From: Arthrobacter sp. UM1
Lineage (GTDB): Bacteria > Actinomycetota > Actinomycetes > Actinomycetales > Micrococcaceae
Length of the DNA stretch: 64,000 nt
Assembly: GCF_020483305.1 (NCBI RefSeq)
Contig: NZ_JACWAB010000003.1
Coordinates: 240,737-304,736 of the forward strand
Reading direction: 5' to 3'
The notes under the pieces were generated by a model that saw nothing but the letters and a program-made list of their open reading frames with translations, searched no databases and had not been told where the DNA came from. A program made the position numbers and the translations under genes. Position 1 is the first letter of the stretch, and each line of letters starts with the position of its first letter. This document shows, piece after piece, positions 8,729 through 17,509 of the stretch.

Positions 8729-9502
8729 ATGGAACAGACCCGCACCTCCCGGGCCGAGGGCGTCAGCATCTCCGGCCTCCACAAGCGCTACGGCTCCAAC
8801 CACGTCCTCAAGGGGATCGACCTGAGCGTGGAGCCCGGACAGGTGGTCTGCCTCATCGGGCCGTCCGGCTCCGGCAAGTCCACGCTCCTGCGCTGCGTCA
8901 ACCTCCTCGAGGTCCCGAACGAGGGCAGCGTCCACGTGGGCGGCTTCGAGGCGACCGACCCGGACGTGGACCTCGACGCGATGCGCCGCCACGTGGGCAT
9001 GGTCTTCCAGCACTTCAACCTGTTCCCGCAGCTGACGGTGCTCCAGAACTGCACCGTGGCGCCGGTCAAGGTCCTCAAGAAGTCCAAGGAGGAGGCCGAG
9101 GAGACCGCTCGCCTCAACCTCTCCCGCGTGGGCCTCGAGGACCTGGCTGACCGCTACCCCGCCCAGCTCTCCGGCGGCCAGCAGCAGCGCGTGGCGATCG
9201 CCCGCGCGCTCAGCATGGAGCCGGGCCTCATGCTCTTCGACGAGCCCACCTCGGCGCTCGACCCGGAGACCGTGGGCGACGTCCTCGCGATCATGCGCCG
9301 CCTCGCGTCCGAGGGCATGACCATGCTCGTGGTGACCCACGAGATGGCGTTCGCCCGCGAGGTCGCGGACCGCGTGGTCTTCATGGCCGACGGCGTGGTG
9401 GTCGAGGAGGGCCCGGCCGACGAGGTCATCGGGAACCCGCAGCACGAGCGCACCCAGAACTTCCTCTCCCGCGTGCTCAACCCGAGCGGCGTGGAGCTCT
9501 AG
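8729..9502 (+). CDS. amino-acid ABC transporter ATP-binding protein
   Basis: A 257-residue ATPase that powers the adjacent permease. Walker A is GPSGSGKST near residue 45, the Q-loop is VFQHFNLFP, the signature is LSGGQQQR, Walker B is [13 protein letters not shown] and the switch His is in VVTHEMAFA. All catalytic residues are present. AGGAG stands 8 nt before the ATG. It closes the operon and converges on menD, with a 50-bp gap holding a weak GC-rich hairpin without a T-run. Confidence 0.93.
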   Translation: MEQTRTSRAEGVSISGLHKRYGSNHVLKGIDLSVEPGQVVCLIGPSGSGKSTLLRCVNLLEVPNEGSVHVGGFEATDPDVDLDAMRRHVGMVFQHFNLFPQLTVLQNCTVAPVKVLKKSKEEAEETARLNLSRVGLEDLADRYPAQLSGGQQQRVAIARALSMEPGLMLFDEPTSALDPETVGDVLAIMRRLASEGMTMLVVTHEMAFAREVADRVVFMADGVVVEEGPADEVIGNPQHERTQNFLSRVLNPSGVEL

Positions 9503-9552
9503 GAGAAGGGTCCGCGAAGCACCGGGCTCTCCACGGGGCCCGGCGCGGGCCT

Positions 9553-11265
9553 CTAGGCGAAGAGCTCGCGGACGGCCTCGGCCATCTCCCCAGCGCGTCC
9601 CGGCGCCACGCGCACCTCGACGACGCTGAGTCCCTTCGCCTGGCCCTCGAGCGCCTCGAAGAGCTCGTCCGCGCTCTCCACGAGCCGGTGCTCCGCGCCG
9701 TAGCCCGCGCAGAGCGAGGCCAGGTCCGCCCGGTGCGGCGTGCCGAAGTAGCGCTCCACGGCGGCCGCGGCCTCCTCCCCTCCGCTGCCGACCCGGCCGT
9801 GCTCGAGGAGCCCGAAGATGCGGCCGCCCTCGTCATTGAGGACCACGGCCTGGACGTCCGGCTGCGCCTCGCCGGGCCCGAGCAGCAGGGCCCCAGCGTC
9901 GTGGAGGAAGGTGAGGTCTCCGAGCAGCACCCGCGTGGGGATGCCGGAGCCGAGCGCGATGCCCACGGCCGTGGACAGCGTGCCGTCGATGCCCGCGAGG
10001 CCGCGGTTCGCGTAGACGTCGATGGGGTGCCAGCCGGGCGAGGCCACGAGGTCCGCGTCCCGCACCGGGTTGGACGCGCCGACGACGAGGTTCCCGTCCG
10101 AGGCCTCCCACACCGCGTCCGCCACGTGGAGCCCCGAGAGCGAGTCCTCCTCCTCCGCGAGAAGCGTCTGCAGCGCGGCCTCCGCGTCCGCTCCCGCCTC
10201 CTGCCAGGACGCGAGCCAGCCGGCCGGCCCGTAGCCCGCGAACGCGCCGAGCTCGGTCAGGTGCGCGACGACGCGCTCGCTCCGCTTCCCCGGCTCGTGC
10301 CAGGGCGCGGGCCGCGGCTGGTAGAGGACCCGTTCCACGTCCCGGCGGCTCATGAGCCGGGCCACCGGCCGGGAGAGCGTGGGCCGGCCGAAGACCGCCA
10401 CGCGCTCGATCTGCTCCTCGAACTCCGGGAGCAGCGCGCGGTAGGCGGGGATGGCGTTGGGGCCGAAGCGGGCGTTCGAGCTCGGCTCGGCGAGCAGAGG
10501 CAGGCCGTGGCGCCGGGCGAAGAACGCGGCCGCCTCCCCCGCGCCGTGGCCCGCGAGGACCACGGTCCGCCGCTCGGCGTGTTCCCCGGGCTCGGTCTCG
10601 ACGTCGACGAGGGGGTCGGCCGTCACCGCGTCCGCCGTCGTCGTCTCCTCCGGGGCGCGGGAAGCGGGGGTCTCTCCGGCGGAGTCCGGGGCGCCCGCCG
10701 AGGGCGACCACCCCTCCTCCGGCACGAGGGGGTCCCGGAAGCAGACGTTGACCTGGACCGGGCCGGCCGGCAGGGAGGGGGTGCCGGCGCCGAGGCCGAC
10801 GGCGGTGCGGAGGTCGGAGAGGACGGTGTCCCGGTCCTCGGGCTCGGCGGGGATCTCCGCGCTCGCGCGGACGTGCCGCGGGAAGAGGCCGTCCTGGCGG
10901 GTGGTCTGGTTGGCGCCCGTGCCGCGCAGCTCCTCGGGGCGGTCCGCGGAGAGGACGATGAGGCGCACCCCCGCGTGGGAGGCCTCCATGACGGCGGGAA
11001 GGAGCTCGCCGACGGCGGTGCCCGACGTCGTGATGACCGGCACCGGACGGTGCGTGGCCAGGCTCAGGCCGAGGGCCGTGAACCCGGCCACGCGCTCGTC
11101 CGTGCGGATGTGCACGCGGACGCGGCGGCGGTGCTCGAGCTCCGCGAGCGCGTACGCGAACGGGGCGCTGCGGGAGCCGGGAGCGAGGACGGCGTCGCGC
11201 ACGCCCAGGTCGATGAGATCGGCGAGGAGGGTCCGTGCAGTGTCGAGGGCATTCATCGCAACCAC
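9553..11265 (-). CDS. menD: SEPHCHC synthase (2-succinyl-5-enolpyruvyl-6-hydroxy-3-cyclohexene-1-carboxylate synthase)
   Basis: A 570-residue thiamine diphosphate enzyme that joins 2-oxoglutarate-derived succinic semialdehyde to isochorismate. N-terminal MenD hallmarks are LAPGSRSAPFAYALAE, TDERVAGFTALGLSLAT (the Glu that activates ThDP), TTSGTAVGELLPAVMEASH and LSADRPEELRGTGANQT. The ThDP pyrophosphate region GDLTFLHDAGALLL is near 430. GTG 11265 is chosen because TAGGCT lies exactly 6 nt upstream, giving a leaderless transcript; ATG 11256 is the alternative. The gene follows phoX on the same strand by 27 bp but has its own promoter there. Residues about 180-215 are a variable acidic linker. 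Confidence 0.92.
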   Translation of the reverse strand: MVAMNALDTARTLLADLIDLGVRDAVLAPGSRSAPFAYALAELEHRRRVRVHIRTDERVAGFTALGLSLATHRPVPVITTSGTAVGELLPAVMEASHAGVRLIVLSADRPEELRGTGANQTTRQDGLFPRHVRASAEIPAEPEDRDTVLSDLRTAVGLGAGTPSLPAGPVQVNVCFRDPLVPEEGWSPSAGAPDSAGETPASRAPEETTTADAVTADPLVDVETEPGEHAERRTVVLAGHGAGEAAAFFARRHGLPLLAEPSSNARFGPNAIPAYRALLPEFEEQIERVAVFGRPTLSRPVARLMSRRDVERVLYQPRPAPWHEPGKRSERVVAHLTELGAFAGYGPAGWLASWQEAGADAEAALQTLLAEEEDSLSGLHVADAVWEASDGNLVVGASNPVRDADLVASPGWHPIDVYANRGLAGIDGTLSTAVGIALGSGIPTRVLLGDLTFLHDAGALLLGPGEAQPDVQAVVLNDEGGRIFGLLEHGRVGSGGEEAAAAVERYFGTPHRADLASLCAGYGAEHRLVESADELFEALEGQAKGLSVVEVRVAPGRAGEMAEAVRELFA

Positions 11266-11271
11266 ACTGTC

Positions 11272-11277
11272 AGCCTA
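11272..11277 (-). promoter_or_regulatory. -10 box of leaderless menD promoter
   Basis: TAGGCT on the minus strand, 6 nt before the GTG start of menD. Confidence 0.5.
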
Positions 11278-11292
11278 CTGGCCGAGCGGCCG

Positions 11293-13305
11293 CTAGCGGC
11301 CGGCTTTGCGCATGACCTGGACCACCGAGGGGCGCGGGCAGGGGCCGCCCGCGTACGGGAAGGCGGACTCCTGCTTCTCCCACGTGCCGTCCTCGCCCGG
11401 GTGCTGGACGGAGACCATCGCGTAGCCCTCGTCCGAGTGGACGATCGGCCCGCACGTCTCGGCCTGGTTCGGCACGGCGAGGAACTGCGTCACGTGCCCG
11501 CGCTCCCGGCCGCTCAGCGGAACCCGGAAGAGGCCGTCCGCGTACCCGATGCCGTCCGGCGCGCCGTCCGTGGCGATCCAGAGGTTGCCCGCCTGGTCGA
11601 ACGTCACGTTGTCCGGGCAGGAGATCGGCGAGACCTTGTCCGCCGGGTAGCCGGAGAAGTAGGTGACGTCGCCCTGCTTCGGGTCGCCGGCCACGAGGAG
11701 GAGGTCCCAGGAGAACGTCCTCGAGGTCTGGTCCCCGCGGTCCTCGGCGATCTCGACGATGTGGCCGTCGCGGTTCGCCGTCCGCGGGTTGGCCTCGTCC
11801 GCCTGGGTGCGGTTGGAGTTGTTGGTGCACGCCACGTAGACGCGGCCCGTGGCGAGGTGCGGCTCGACGTCCTCGCAGCGGTCCATCTTCGTGGGGCCCA
11901 CGAGGTCCGCGGCGAGGCGGGTGAAGACGGCCACCTGGTCCACGCGCATGCCCGGGACCATGGACTTTCCGTCCTTGATGAGCGGCAGCCACTCGCCGCG
12001 GCCGTCGAACTTCCCGTCCGAGGGGACCTTGCCCGTGCCGTCGATCTCGGACGCCGGCGAGTTGCCGGTGAACTTGGCCACGTAGAGGTCGCCCTCGTCG
12101 AGGAGGGTCATGTTGTGGGCGCGGTCCCCCTCGCGGTACGTCTTCTTCGAGACGAACTTGTAGAGGTAGTCGAACTTCTCGTCGTCGCCGGAGTAGGCCA
12201 CGACCTTTCCGTTCGCCGCGACGATGACGTTGGCGCCCTCGTGCTTGAAGCGGCCGAGCGCCGAGCGCTTCTTGGGCGTGGAGGACGGATCGAACGGATC
12301 CACCTCGACGACCCAGCCGAAGCGGTGGGCCTCGTTCTCGTAGCCGGGGTTCTTGGCGCTGAAGCGCGGATCGTCCTGCTCCCAGCCCTGGGCCGTGGGC
12401 TTCGAGGAGATGCCGTAGCGCTTGTCCTCCTTCGTGTCCCGGCCCACGAAGTAGCCGTGGAAGTTCTCCTCGCCGGAGAGCATGGTGCCCCAGGGCGTGA
12501 CGCCGCCGGAGCAGTTGGCGAACGTGCCGAGGATGCGCGTGCCGCTCGGGTCCGCCTTGGTCTTGACGAGGTCGCTGCCCGCGGCCGGGCCGGTCAGCTG
12601 GAACTCAGTGCTGAGGAGGAAGCGGCGGTTCCGCGGGGCGCCCTTGACGTAGCGCCACGGGCCGTTCTTGTTGTCCCGCTCGAGCTCGACGACGGTGAGC
12701 CCGTGCGCGTTCCGGGAGACGGCCCGCTGCTCGGCCTTGTCCATCGATGGCGGGAACATGATGGCCGGGTTCGTGTACTCGTGGTTGACGAACATGAGGC
12801 CGCGGCGGCCGTTGCGGTGGGCCGGGTCCACGATGACCTGCGTGTAGTCGTTGTTGTAGCCGAACTGGCGGGCCTGCGACTCCGCGGTCTGCTTGTTCGG
12901 GTCGAACGCCGGGGAGTCGTTGAAGAGCGGATCGCCCCAGCGGATGATCGGGTGCCAGTCGTAGCCGTCCGGCACCGTCATGGCGTCCACGTTCGCCGGC
13001 ACCGGCGCGATCGGCGTGAACTTCAGCTTGCCGTCCCCCGTGAACGGGCGCTTCGGGGCGGCGGGAATCGCGGCGGAGGCGTCCGCGGTGTCGAGCGTGA
13101 CGGCCGCGGCGAAGGCCGCGGCTGCGCCCGCGCCGAGGGCGGCGCGGCGGGAGACCTCGGAGGCGACGACGTCCGGGAAGTACGAGTTCGAGCTCGTGTT
13201 GCAGACCGGGCCCGCGCACTGGCTGTCGCACTTGAGCGCGCAGGTGACCGCGGAGCGCTTGCCGCGGGTGTGGCCGAGCATGGGCAGGAAGCGAGGGGTG
13301 CTCAT
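11293..13305 (-). CDS. phoX: PhoX-family alkaline phosphatase, Tat-exported
   Basis: A 670-residue calcium-dependent PhoX-type phosphatase (DUF839) that would release phosphate from organic esters outside the membrane. The N-terminus has the family opening RGKRSAVTCALKCDSQC and GPVCNTSSNSYF, then a twin-arginine signal SRRAALGAGAAAAFAAA at residues 52-68, so export through Tat is likely. PhoX motifs include FVNHEY, NCSGGVTPWGTMLSGEENFHGYF and the C-terminal DNVTFDQAGNLWIATDG. ATG 13305 has GGAGGATT just upstream. Three PHO-box repeats about 85-120 bp upstream predict induction by phosphate starvation through PhoP. Confidence 0.92.
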   Translation of the reverse strand: MSTPRFLPMLGHTRGKRSAVTCALKCDSQCAGPVCNTSSNSYFPDVVASEVSRRAALGAGAAAAFAAAVTLDTADASAAIPAAPKRPFTGDGKLKFTPIAPVPANVDAMTVPDGYDWHPIIRWGDPLFNDSPAFDPNKQTAESQARQFGYNNDYTQVIVDPAHRNGRRGLMFVNHEYTNPAIMFPPSMDKAEQRAVSRNAHGLTVVELERDNKNGPWRYVKGAPRNRRFLLSTEFQLTGPAAGSDLVKTKADPSGTRILGTFANCSGGVTPWGTMLSGEENFHGYFVGRDTKEDKRYGISSKPTAQGWEQDDPRFSAKNPGYENEAHRFGWVVEVDPFDPSSTPKKRSALGRFKHEGANVIVAANGKVVAYSGDDEKFDYLYKFVSKKTYREGDRAHNMTLLDEGDLYVAKFTGNSPASEIDGTGKVPSDGKFDGRGEWLPLIKDGKSMVPGMRVDQVAVFTRLAADLVGPTKMDRCEDVEPHLATGRVYVACTNNSNRTQADEANPRTANRDGHIVEIAEDRGDQTSRTFSWDLLLVAGDPKQGDVTYFSGYPADKVSPISCPDNVTFDQAGNLWIATDGAPDGIGYADGLFRVPLSGRERGHVTQFLAVPNQAETCGPIVHSDEGYAMVSVQHPGEDGTWEKQESAFPYAGGPCPRPSVVQVMRKAGR

Positions 13306-13390
13306 GGAATCCTCCGTCGGAGCGGACCGCAGCGGGTCCTCGAGTGGTGCAGCTCCCAACAGACCACTCACAGGAGACACACAGCTGAGG

Positions 13391-13423
13391 GGTCTGTGAA
13401 CCCAGGGTGAACGGCGGGTCAAC
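13391..13423 (-). promoter_or_regulatory. PHO box: three 11-bp direct repeats upstream of phoX
   Basis: Read on the minus strand, three contiguous 11-bp units begin GTTGACC (13423), GTTCACC (13412) and GTTCACA (13401). This matches the direct-repeat architecture of PhoP boxes known from streptomycetes (GTTCACC-like units every 11 bp). They lie about 86 bp upstream of the phoX start codon. Confidence 0.75.
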
Positions 13424-13559
13424 TGTGGCGGAGGGGGCGGAGACGGGGCGGGCGGGTCGGGCCCCCTGGCCCCGCACCCCCGGTTTCGGCCTTGCCGCGT
13501 GGCTGTCCTTGCCGCGTGGGCCTCCCGGCCTGCCCTCGCCGTGCAGCCCCGGCTTCGGC

Positions 13560-14768
13560 CTACCCCTCCCGCTCGGCCCGCTCCGCGAGCACGGCGTGGC
13601 ACGCCCGGATGCGCTCCTCCCACGCCTGGCGGCGGTCCGGAGCAGCTTCGAGCCGGGCGACGCTCTCCTCACTCACCTCCACGGGACCGGGCCGCAGCTC
13701 GAGCCCCCGCTCCCCTCCGGCGCGCAGGGGACGGACGGCGACGTCGTCGTCCGCGAGCGAAAGCGTCCCCAGCCCGCAGGCGTAGTCGAGGCGCGGCAGG
13801 GCCGCGGCGAGGGCCACCCCCGCGCTGAGGCCCACGGACGTGTCCAGAGCACTGGAGACGACGGCGGGCAGGCCGGACTCCTCGATGACCGCGAGCGCCC
13901 GTCGGGCTCCCCCGAGCGGCGCGTACTTCACGACGATGAGGTCCGCCGCCTCCTCCCGGGCCACCCGCAGGGGGTCCTCGGCCTTGCGGATGGACTCGTC
14001 CGCGGCGACGGGCACCGGGACCTCGCGCTCGGCGAGGACGAGGCGGACGCGCCTCAGGCCGTCGACGCTCGCGACAGGCTGCTCGGCGTACTGCAGGCCG
14101 AAGTCGCTGAGGCGGGTGAGGGCCTCGACGGCGCGGTCGACGGGCTCGGGGGCGGGGCCGCCGGGGCGGCCGGCGATGGGGCCGTCGGGCCGGCCTGGAG
14201 CGGGGGCGCCGGGCCGGCCTCCCGGGCGAGGCGTCTCCCCTGCCGCCGGCGAGAACCGGCCGGGCTCGCCCCACCCCATGTTGGCGTCCACCCGGATCAT
14301 GGCCTCCGGGACGAGGCGGCGGACTTCGGCGACGCGGGCGACGTCGTCGTCCACCGACTGGCCCCGCTCCGCGACCTTGACCTTGACGGTGAGCCCGGCG
14401 CCCCCGGCGGCGAGAGCGCGCTCGCCGTAGCGGAGGAGAACGGCCTCGACGCGGCTCGGGTCCACGGCGGGGACGGTGGCGTTGACGGGGACGCTCTCGC
14501 GGCGCGGCGCGGGAAGGCCGGTGTATGCGGCCTCGCAGGCGGCGGCGAGCCAAGCGGCGGCCTCCTCGGGGCCGTACTCGAGGAACGGCGAGAACTCGCC
14601 CCAGCCGGCGGGGCCCTGGATGAGCGCCGCCTCGCGCTCGGTCACGCCGCGGAAGCGCACCGCGAGGGGGATGCGGACGACGACGAGCCGGTCCAGGAGG
14701 TCGCCCAGCTCGGGAAGGGGGGCCTGGAGGGGGCGGGACTGCTGGCGGGGGCGGCGGGGCTCAGGCAT
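13560..14768 (-). CDS. menC: o-succinylbenzoate synthase
   Basis: A 402-residue enolase-superfamily enzyme that dehydrates SHCHC to o-succinylbenzoate. The KxK catalytic pair is in LTVKVKVAE (about 125-133). Metal ligands appear in MIRVDANMGW, YAEQP and VAADES, and the opposing catalytic Lys is in IVVKYAPLGG. A Gly/Pro/Arg-rich insert of about 35 residues (GRFSPAAGETPRPGG and on) interrupts the barrel between the first and second metal ligands. It comes from GC-rich repeated DNA and is not usual for the family. ATG 14768 lies 6 nt after a TAGAGT box, so the mRNA is probably leaderless. Confidence 0.9.
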   Translation of the reverse strand: MPEPRRPRQQSRPLQAPLPELGDLLDRLVVVRIPLAVRFRGVTEREAALIQGPAGWGEFSPFLEYGPEEAAAWLAAACEAAYTGLPAPRRESVPVNATVPAVDPSRVEAVLLRYGERALAAGGAGLTVKVKVAERGQSVDDDVARVAEVRRLVPEAMIRVDANMGWGEPGRFSPAAGETPRPGGRPGAPAPGRPDGPIAGRPGGPAPEPVDRAVEALTRLSDFGLQYAEQPVASVDGLRRVRLVLAEREVPVPVAADESIRKAEDPLRVAREEAADLIVVKYAPLGGARRALAVIEESGLPAVVSSALDTSVGLSAGVALAAALPRLDYACGLGTLSLADDDVAVRPLRAGGERGLELRPGPVEVSEESVARLEAAPDRRQAWEERIRACHAVLAERAEREG

Positions 14769-14774
14769 GCGTCC

Positions 14775-14780
14775 ACTCTA
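14775..14780 (-). promoter_or_regulatory. -10 box of leaderless menC promoter
   Basis: TAGAGT on the minus strand, 6 nt before the menC ATG. Confidence 0.45.
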
Positions 14781-14910
14781 GGCCGGGCCGGTGTTGGGCG
14801 GAGGCGGTGCCGGCCGGGGCGGTCGAAGATGGGCCGGCCGAGGACGAGGCCGCATGGGTTCACACCCGTTTTCGTCACCGCACCCGTTTCCGCCGCGGGC
14901 GACGGCCCGT

Positions 14911-14994
14911 TCACACCCGTTTTCGCCACCACACCCCTTTTCCGGCGAATACACCCGGAAACGACGCCGATTCTGAACAGAAACGGGTGTGAAC
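14911..14994. repeat. ACACCCGTTT element, copy 1 (84 bp)
   Basis: An 84-bp element with outer arms TTCACACCCGTTT and AAACGGGTGTGAA (13-bp perfect inverted repeat, counting the t at 14910) and an inner TTCCGG/CCGGAA pair. It lies in the 583-bp gap between menC and the next minus-strand gene (14769-15351). Loose extra half-sites occur at 14861-14874, 14880-14890 and 15007-15026. Copy 2 at 15199-15282 differs at only two positions. The rest of the gap shows no gene. Confidence 0.8.
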
Positions 14995-15198
14995 CGCCGG
15001 CGTGAACAGAAACGGGTGTGAACGGGACCAAAGGGACTGCCGTCCTGCCAGGCGCGACCTGGAACGGGCCTGGACGCTCGCGGTCAGTCGCAGGCCCCAA
15101 GGCACGGCAGGCGGTAGAGCGCCGACCACCGGGCCGCAGCGCGTCCTCACGTAATTCAGCTTCAGCCGCACCCGCTTCTGCCGGGAGCGGCGGCCCTT

Positions 15199-15282
15199 TC
15201 ACACCCGTTTTCGCCACCACACCCCTTTTCCGGCGAATACACCCGGAAACGACGCCGATTCTGAGCAGAAACGGGTGCGAAC
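15199..15282. repeat. ACACCCGTTT element, copy 2 (84 bp)
   Basis: Direct repeat of copy 1 at 14911-14994, 288 bp away, with two substitutions (GAACAG to GAGCAG and GTGTG to GTGCG). Confidence 0.8.
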
Positions 15283-15351
15283 GACAGGAAGATGGCAGAC
15301 GACGGGCGGGGGCGGTGGCAGCCCGGGGATGCGCGCGGTGCCGGCGCGGCC

Positions 15352-16035
15352 TCAGCCTTCGAGCGGGTAGCCGGCCGCGAGGGCCACGGCCCGGGCGCGG
15401 TCTTGGGCCGAGCCGAGCCGGGAATGCCGCTCGGGGAAGACGCCCTCGAGGGCGGTGAGCACGTCCGCGACGAGGCCCGGCCGGACGTGGAGCTCGTCGG
15501 TGAAGGGGTCGGCCTCGTACGCCGCGTAGACCTCGCCGAGGACCGCGATCGCGGTGAACGCCTCCGCGAGGTTCTCGAAGACGGGGACGGGCTCCTCCTC
15601 GCGGTCCTCCCAGCCGAGGTCGCCGTCGGGCAGGAGGACGGCGGACGTGCGGGAGTCGAAGATCCAGGGGACGTCCCCGTGGAGAGCGACGGCGAACCAC
15701 TCGTCGTCCCAGTCCACCAGCCGGGCCCCGGTGCGGCGGTTCCACCGGAATCCGGCCTGCGCGCCCCAGAGGGAGTCGAGGGCGAAGGTGAGGATCGGGT
15801 CGCCGAGGGAGTCGATCCACATGTTCTCCGGCCCCACCGTCCGGTAGAACGCCGCGAGCTCGGAGGGAAGCGCGGGCTCGCCCTGCCACTCCTCGGGCCG
15901 CTGGCGGCTCATGAGGCCGAACCGGGACAGGCGGGCGGCCAGGGGAGATTCGGGCTGGAGCCCGGAGCGGGACTCGTCGACGAGGGGTGCAGCGGAATGG
16001 GTCTGGGCGGTCTCGGAGGTCTGCTGCTGGGTCAC
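15352..16035 (-). CDS. hypothetical protein, weakly SMI1/KNR4-like
   Basis: A 227-residue acidic soluble protein with no signal or membrane segment. The segment LPSELAAFYRTVGPENMWIDSLGDPI resembles the core of SMI1/KNR4 (SUKH) proteins, where an aromatic-rich helix is followed by an acidic strand, but no definitive motif is present. GTG 16035 was chosen because low-complexity arginine-rich sequence upstream looks non-coding. No strong ribosome binding site is visible. It stands alone between the MFS gene and menC on the same strand. Confidence 0.6.
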   Translation of the reverse strand: MTQQQTSETAQTHSAAPLVDESRSGLQPESPLAARLSRFGLMSRQRPEEWQGEPALPSELAAFYRTVGPENMWIDSLGDPILTFALDSLWGAQAGFRWNRRTGARLVDWDDEWFAVALHGDVPWIFDSRTSAVLLPDGDLGWEDREEEPVPVFENLAEAFTAIAVLGEVYAAYEADPFTDELHVRPGLVADVLTALEGVFPERHSRLGSAQDRARAVALAAGYPLEG

Positions 16036-16279
16036 GGTGCCACGTCCGTTCCGGTCGGGATTCGGCGGGTGCGCTGCGCGGCGGGGGCCCACGCACGCCT
16101 CGAGCGTAGCCGTGCGCTGTGGCCGCGAGGCGGCAGCGGCGTGAACCCTGGTCGACGAGCCGGTGACCGTCAGCGCCCGCCGGAGATGAGGACGGCACCG
16201 CCCACGCCTGCACCCGCCGGAGAAGAGGACGACGACGCCCAGGCCTGCGCCCGCCACAGCGGAGGACGACGGCGCCCCG

Positions 16280-17509
16280 TCAGCGCGCCTCGAGCGGCGG
16301 CACCGGCCCGGGCCTGCGCGGCATGAAGGAGACGAGCACCGCCGCGCCCGCCGCCGCGACGAGGGCCGTCCACCACAGCCCCGCCGCCAGCGAGAGCAGG
16401 TCCGTCACGAGCGCGAACGCGGCCGGCCCGAGCAGCGCCCCTCCCTCCTGGAGGAAGCGCCACAGGCCGAGGAACTGCTGCCGCCCCGGCTCGATGCTCA
16501 CGTCCGCCGCGATGGTCATCGCGATTCCCGAGCCCAGCCCGTTGCTCAGCCCGAGCGCCACCGCCGCGGCGGTCAGCGCAGGCAGCGCTGCGGTGAGCGT
16601 CATCGCGCCGAGCGAGAGGGCCATCCCGCCCAGGCACCCGAGGGCCATGAGCCAGCGTCCCTTGAGGTCCATGAGCCGCCCCGCCGGGTAGAACAGCAGC
16701 ATGTCCGCGGCGCTCGAGAGCCCGACGACGACGGCCGCCCCCTGCGCGTCCATCCCGATGTGCGAGGCCCAGAGCGGCACCACGGAGTACTTGGTCTGGC
16801 GGACGGCGGCGAGCAGGACCATGCCCGCGCCGATGGTGAGCAGGGTCCTCCTCCGCTGCGCCCAGACGTCGCGGATGCGGACGGACGCGGCGGCCGGCGT
16901 CGTCGTCTCCTGGACGGTCTGCCCGTAGCGGCGGGCGAGGCGCTCCTCGTCCGGCACCGTGGCGCTGAGGACGGCCGCGAGCGCCGCGAGCCCCGCGGTG
17001 AGGAGGAAGGCGCCGCGGAGGGTGGTGAACTCCATGAAGAGGGCCATGAGGAACGGGCCCGTGAACATGCCCACGCGCGCCACGCCGCCGAGGGTGGAGA
17101 GGGCGCGGGCGCGCATGGTCGGCGGGGCCACGAGCGTGAGAAAGGACTGCCTCGCGATGCTGAAGACGCTGTTGCCGAGCCCCGCCGCGAAGAGCCCCAC
17201 GCAGAGGGCCCAGAGGCTCGTGGTCAGCCCCGTGACGGACATGCCCGCCGCGGCGAGCAGGCCCGAGCCCACGAGCGCCGCCCGCTCCCCGAAGCGCGCG
17301 ATGACGAGCGACGCCGGGATGGTCATGACGAGCGAGCCCACGCTGTAGAGGGTCATGGCCATCGCGGCCACGCCGAGGCTGGCGCCGGCGTCCCGGGCGG
17401 CGAGCGCCACGAGCGGCAGCATTCCGCCGGTGGCCGTGGAGAAGAGGACGGTGGGCCCGTAGGCGGAGAGGGCGATCGAGCGGAGGGTGAACTCTCGGGA
17501 GTCCGTCAT
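16280..17509 (-). CDS. MFS transporter
   Basis: A 409-residue major facilitator protein with about 12 hydrophobic helices split into two halves around a central cytoplasmic loop (about 190-225: EERLARRYGQTVQE). The motif-A-like loop in the second half is AGRLMDLKGRW. It is probably a drug or metabolite exporter; the substrate is unknown. The ATG at 17509 abuts the stop of the metallo-beta-lactamase-fold gene, so the two form one operon and may act on related compounds. Confidence 0.85.
   Translation of the reverse strand: MTDSREFTLRSIALSAYGPTVLFSTATGGMLPLVALAARDAGASLGVAAMAMTLYSVGSLVMTIPASLVIARFGERAALVGSGLLAAAGMSVTGLTTSLWALCVGLFAAGLGNSVFSIARQSFLTLVAPPTMRARALSTLGGVARVGMFTGPFLMALFMEFTTLRGAFLLTAGLAALAAVLSATVPDEERLARRYGQTVQETTTPAAASVRIRDVWAQRRRTLLTIGAGMVLLAAVRQTKYSVVPLWASHIGMDAQGAAVVVGLSSAADMLLFYPAGRLMDLKGRWLMALGCLGGMALSLGAMTLTAALPALTAAAVALGLSNGLGSGIAMTIAADVSIEPGRQQFLGLWRFLQEGGALLGPAAFALVTDLLSLAAGLWWTALVAAAGAAVLVSFMPRRPGPVPPLEAR

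Noticed and set aside
9503..9552. Bidirectional terminator between the ABC operon and menD
   Set aside because: A CCGGGC/GCCCGG hairpin exists but is short, and no T-run is present; too weak to list.
9688..13410. Very long plus-strand open frame over menD and phoX
   Set aside because: It is antisense to two clearly conserved enzymes and has the Arg/Gly/Val/Ala composition typical of GC-rich shadow frames; no motif was found.
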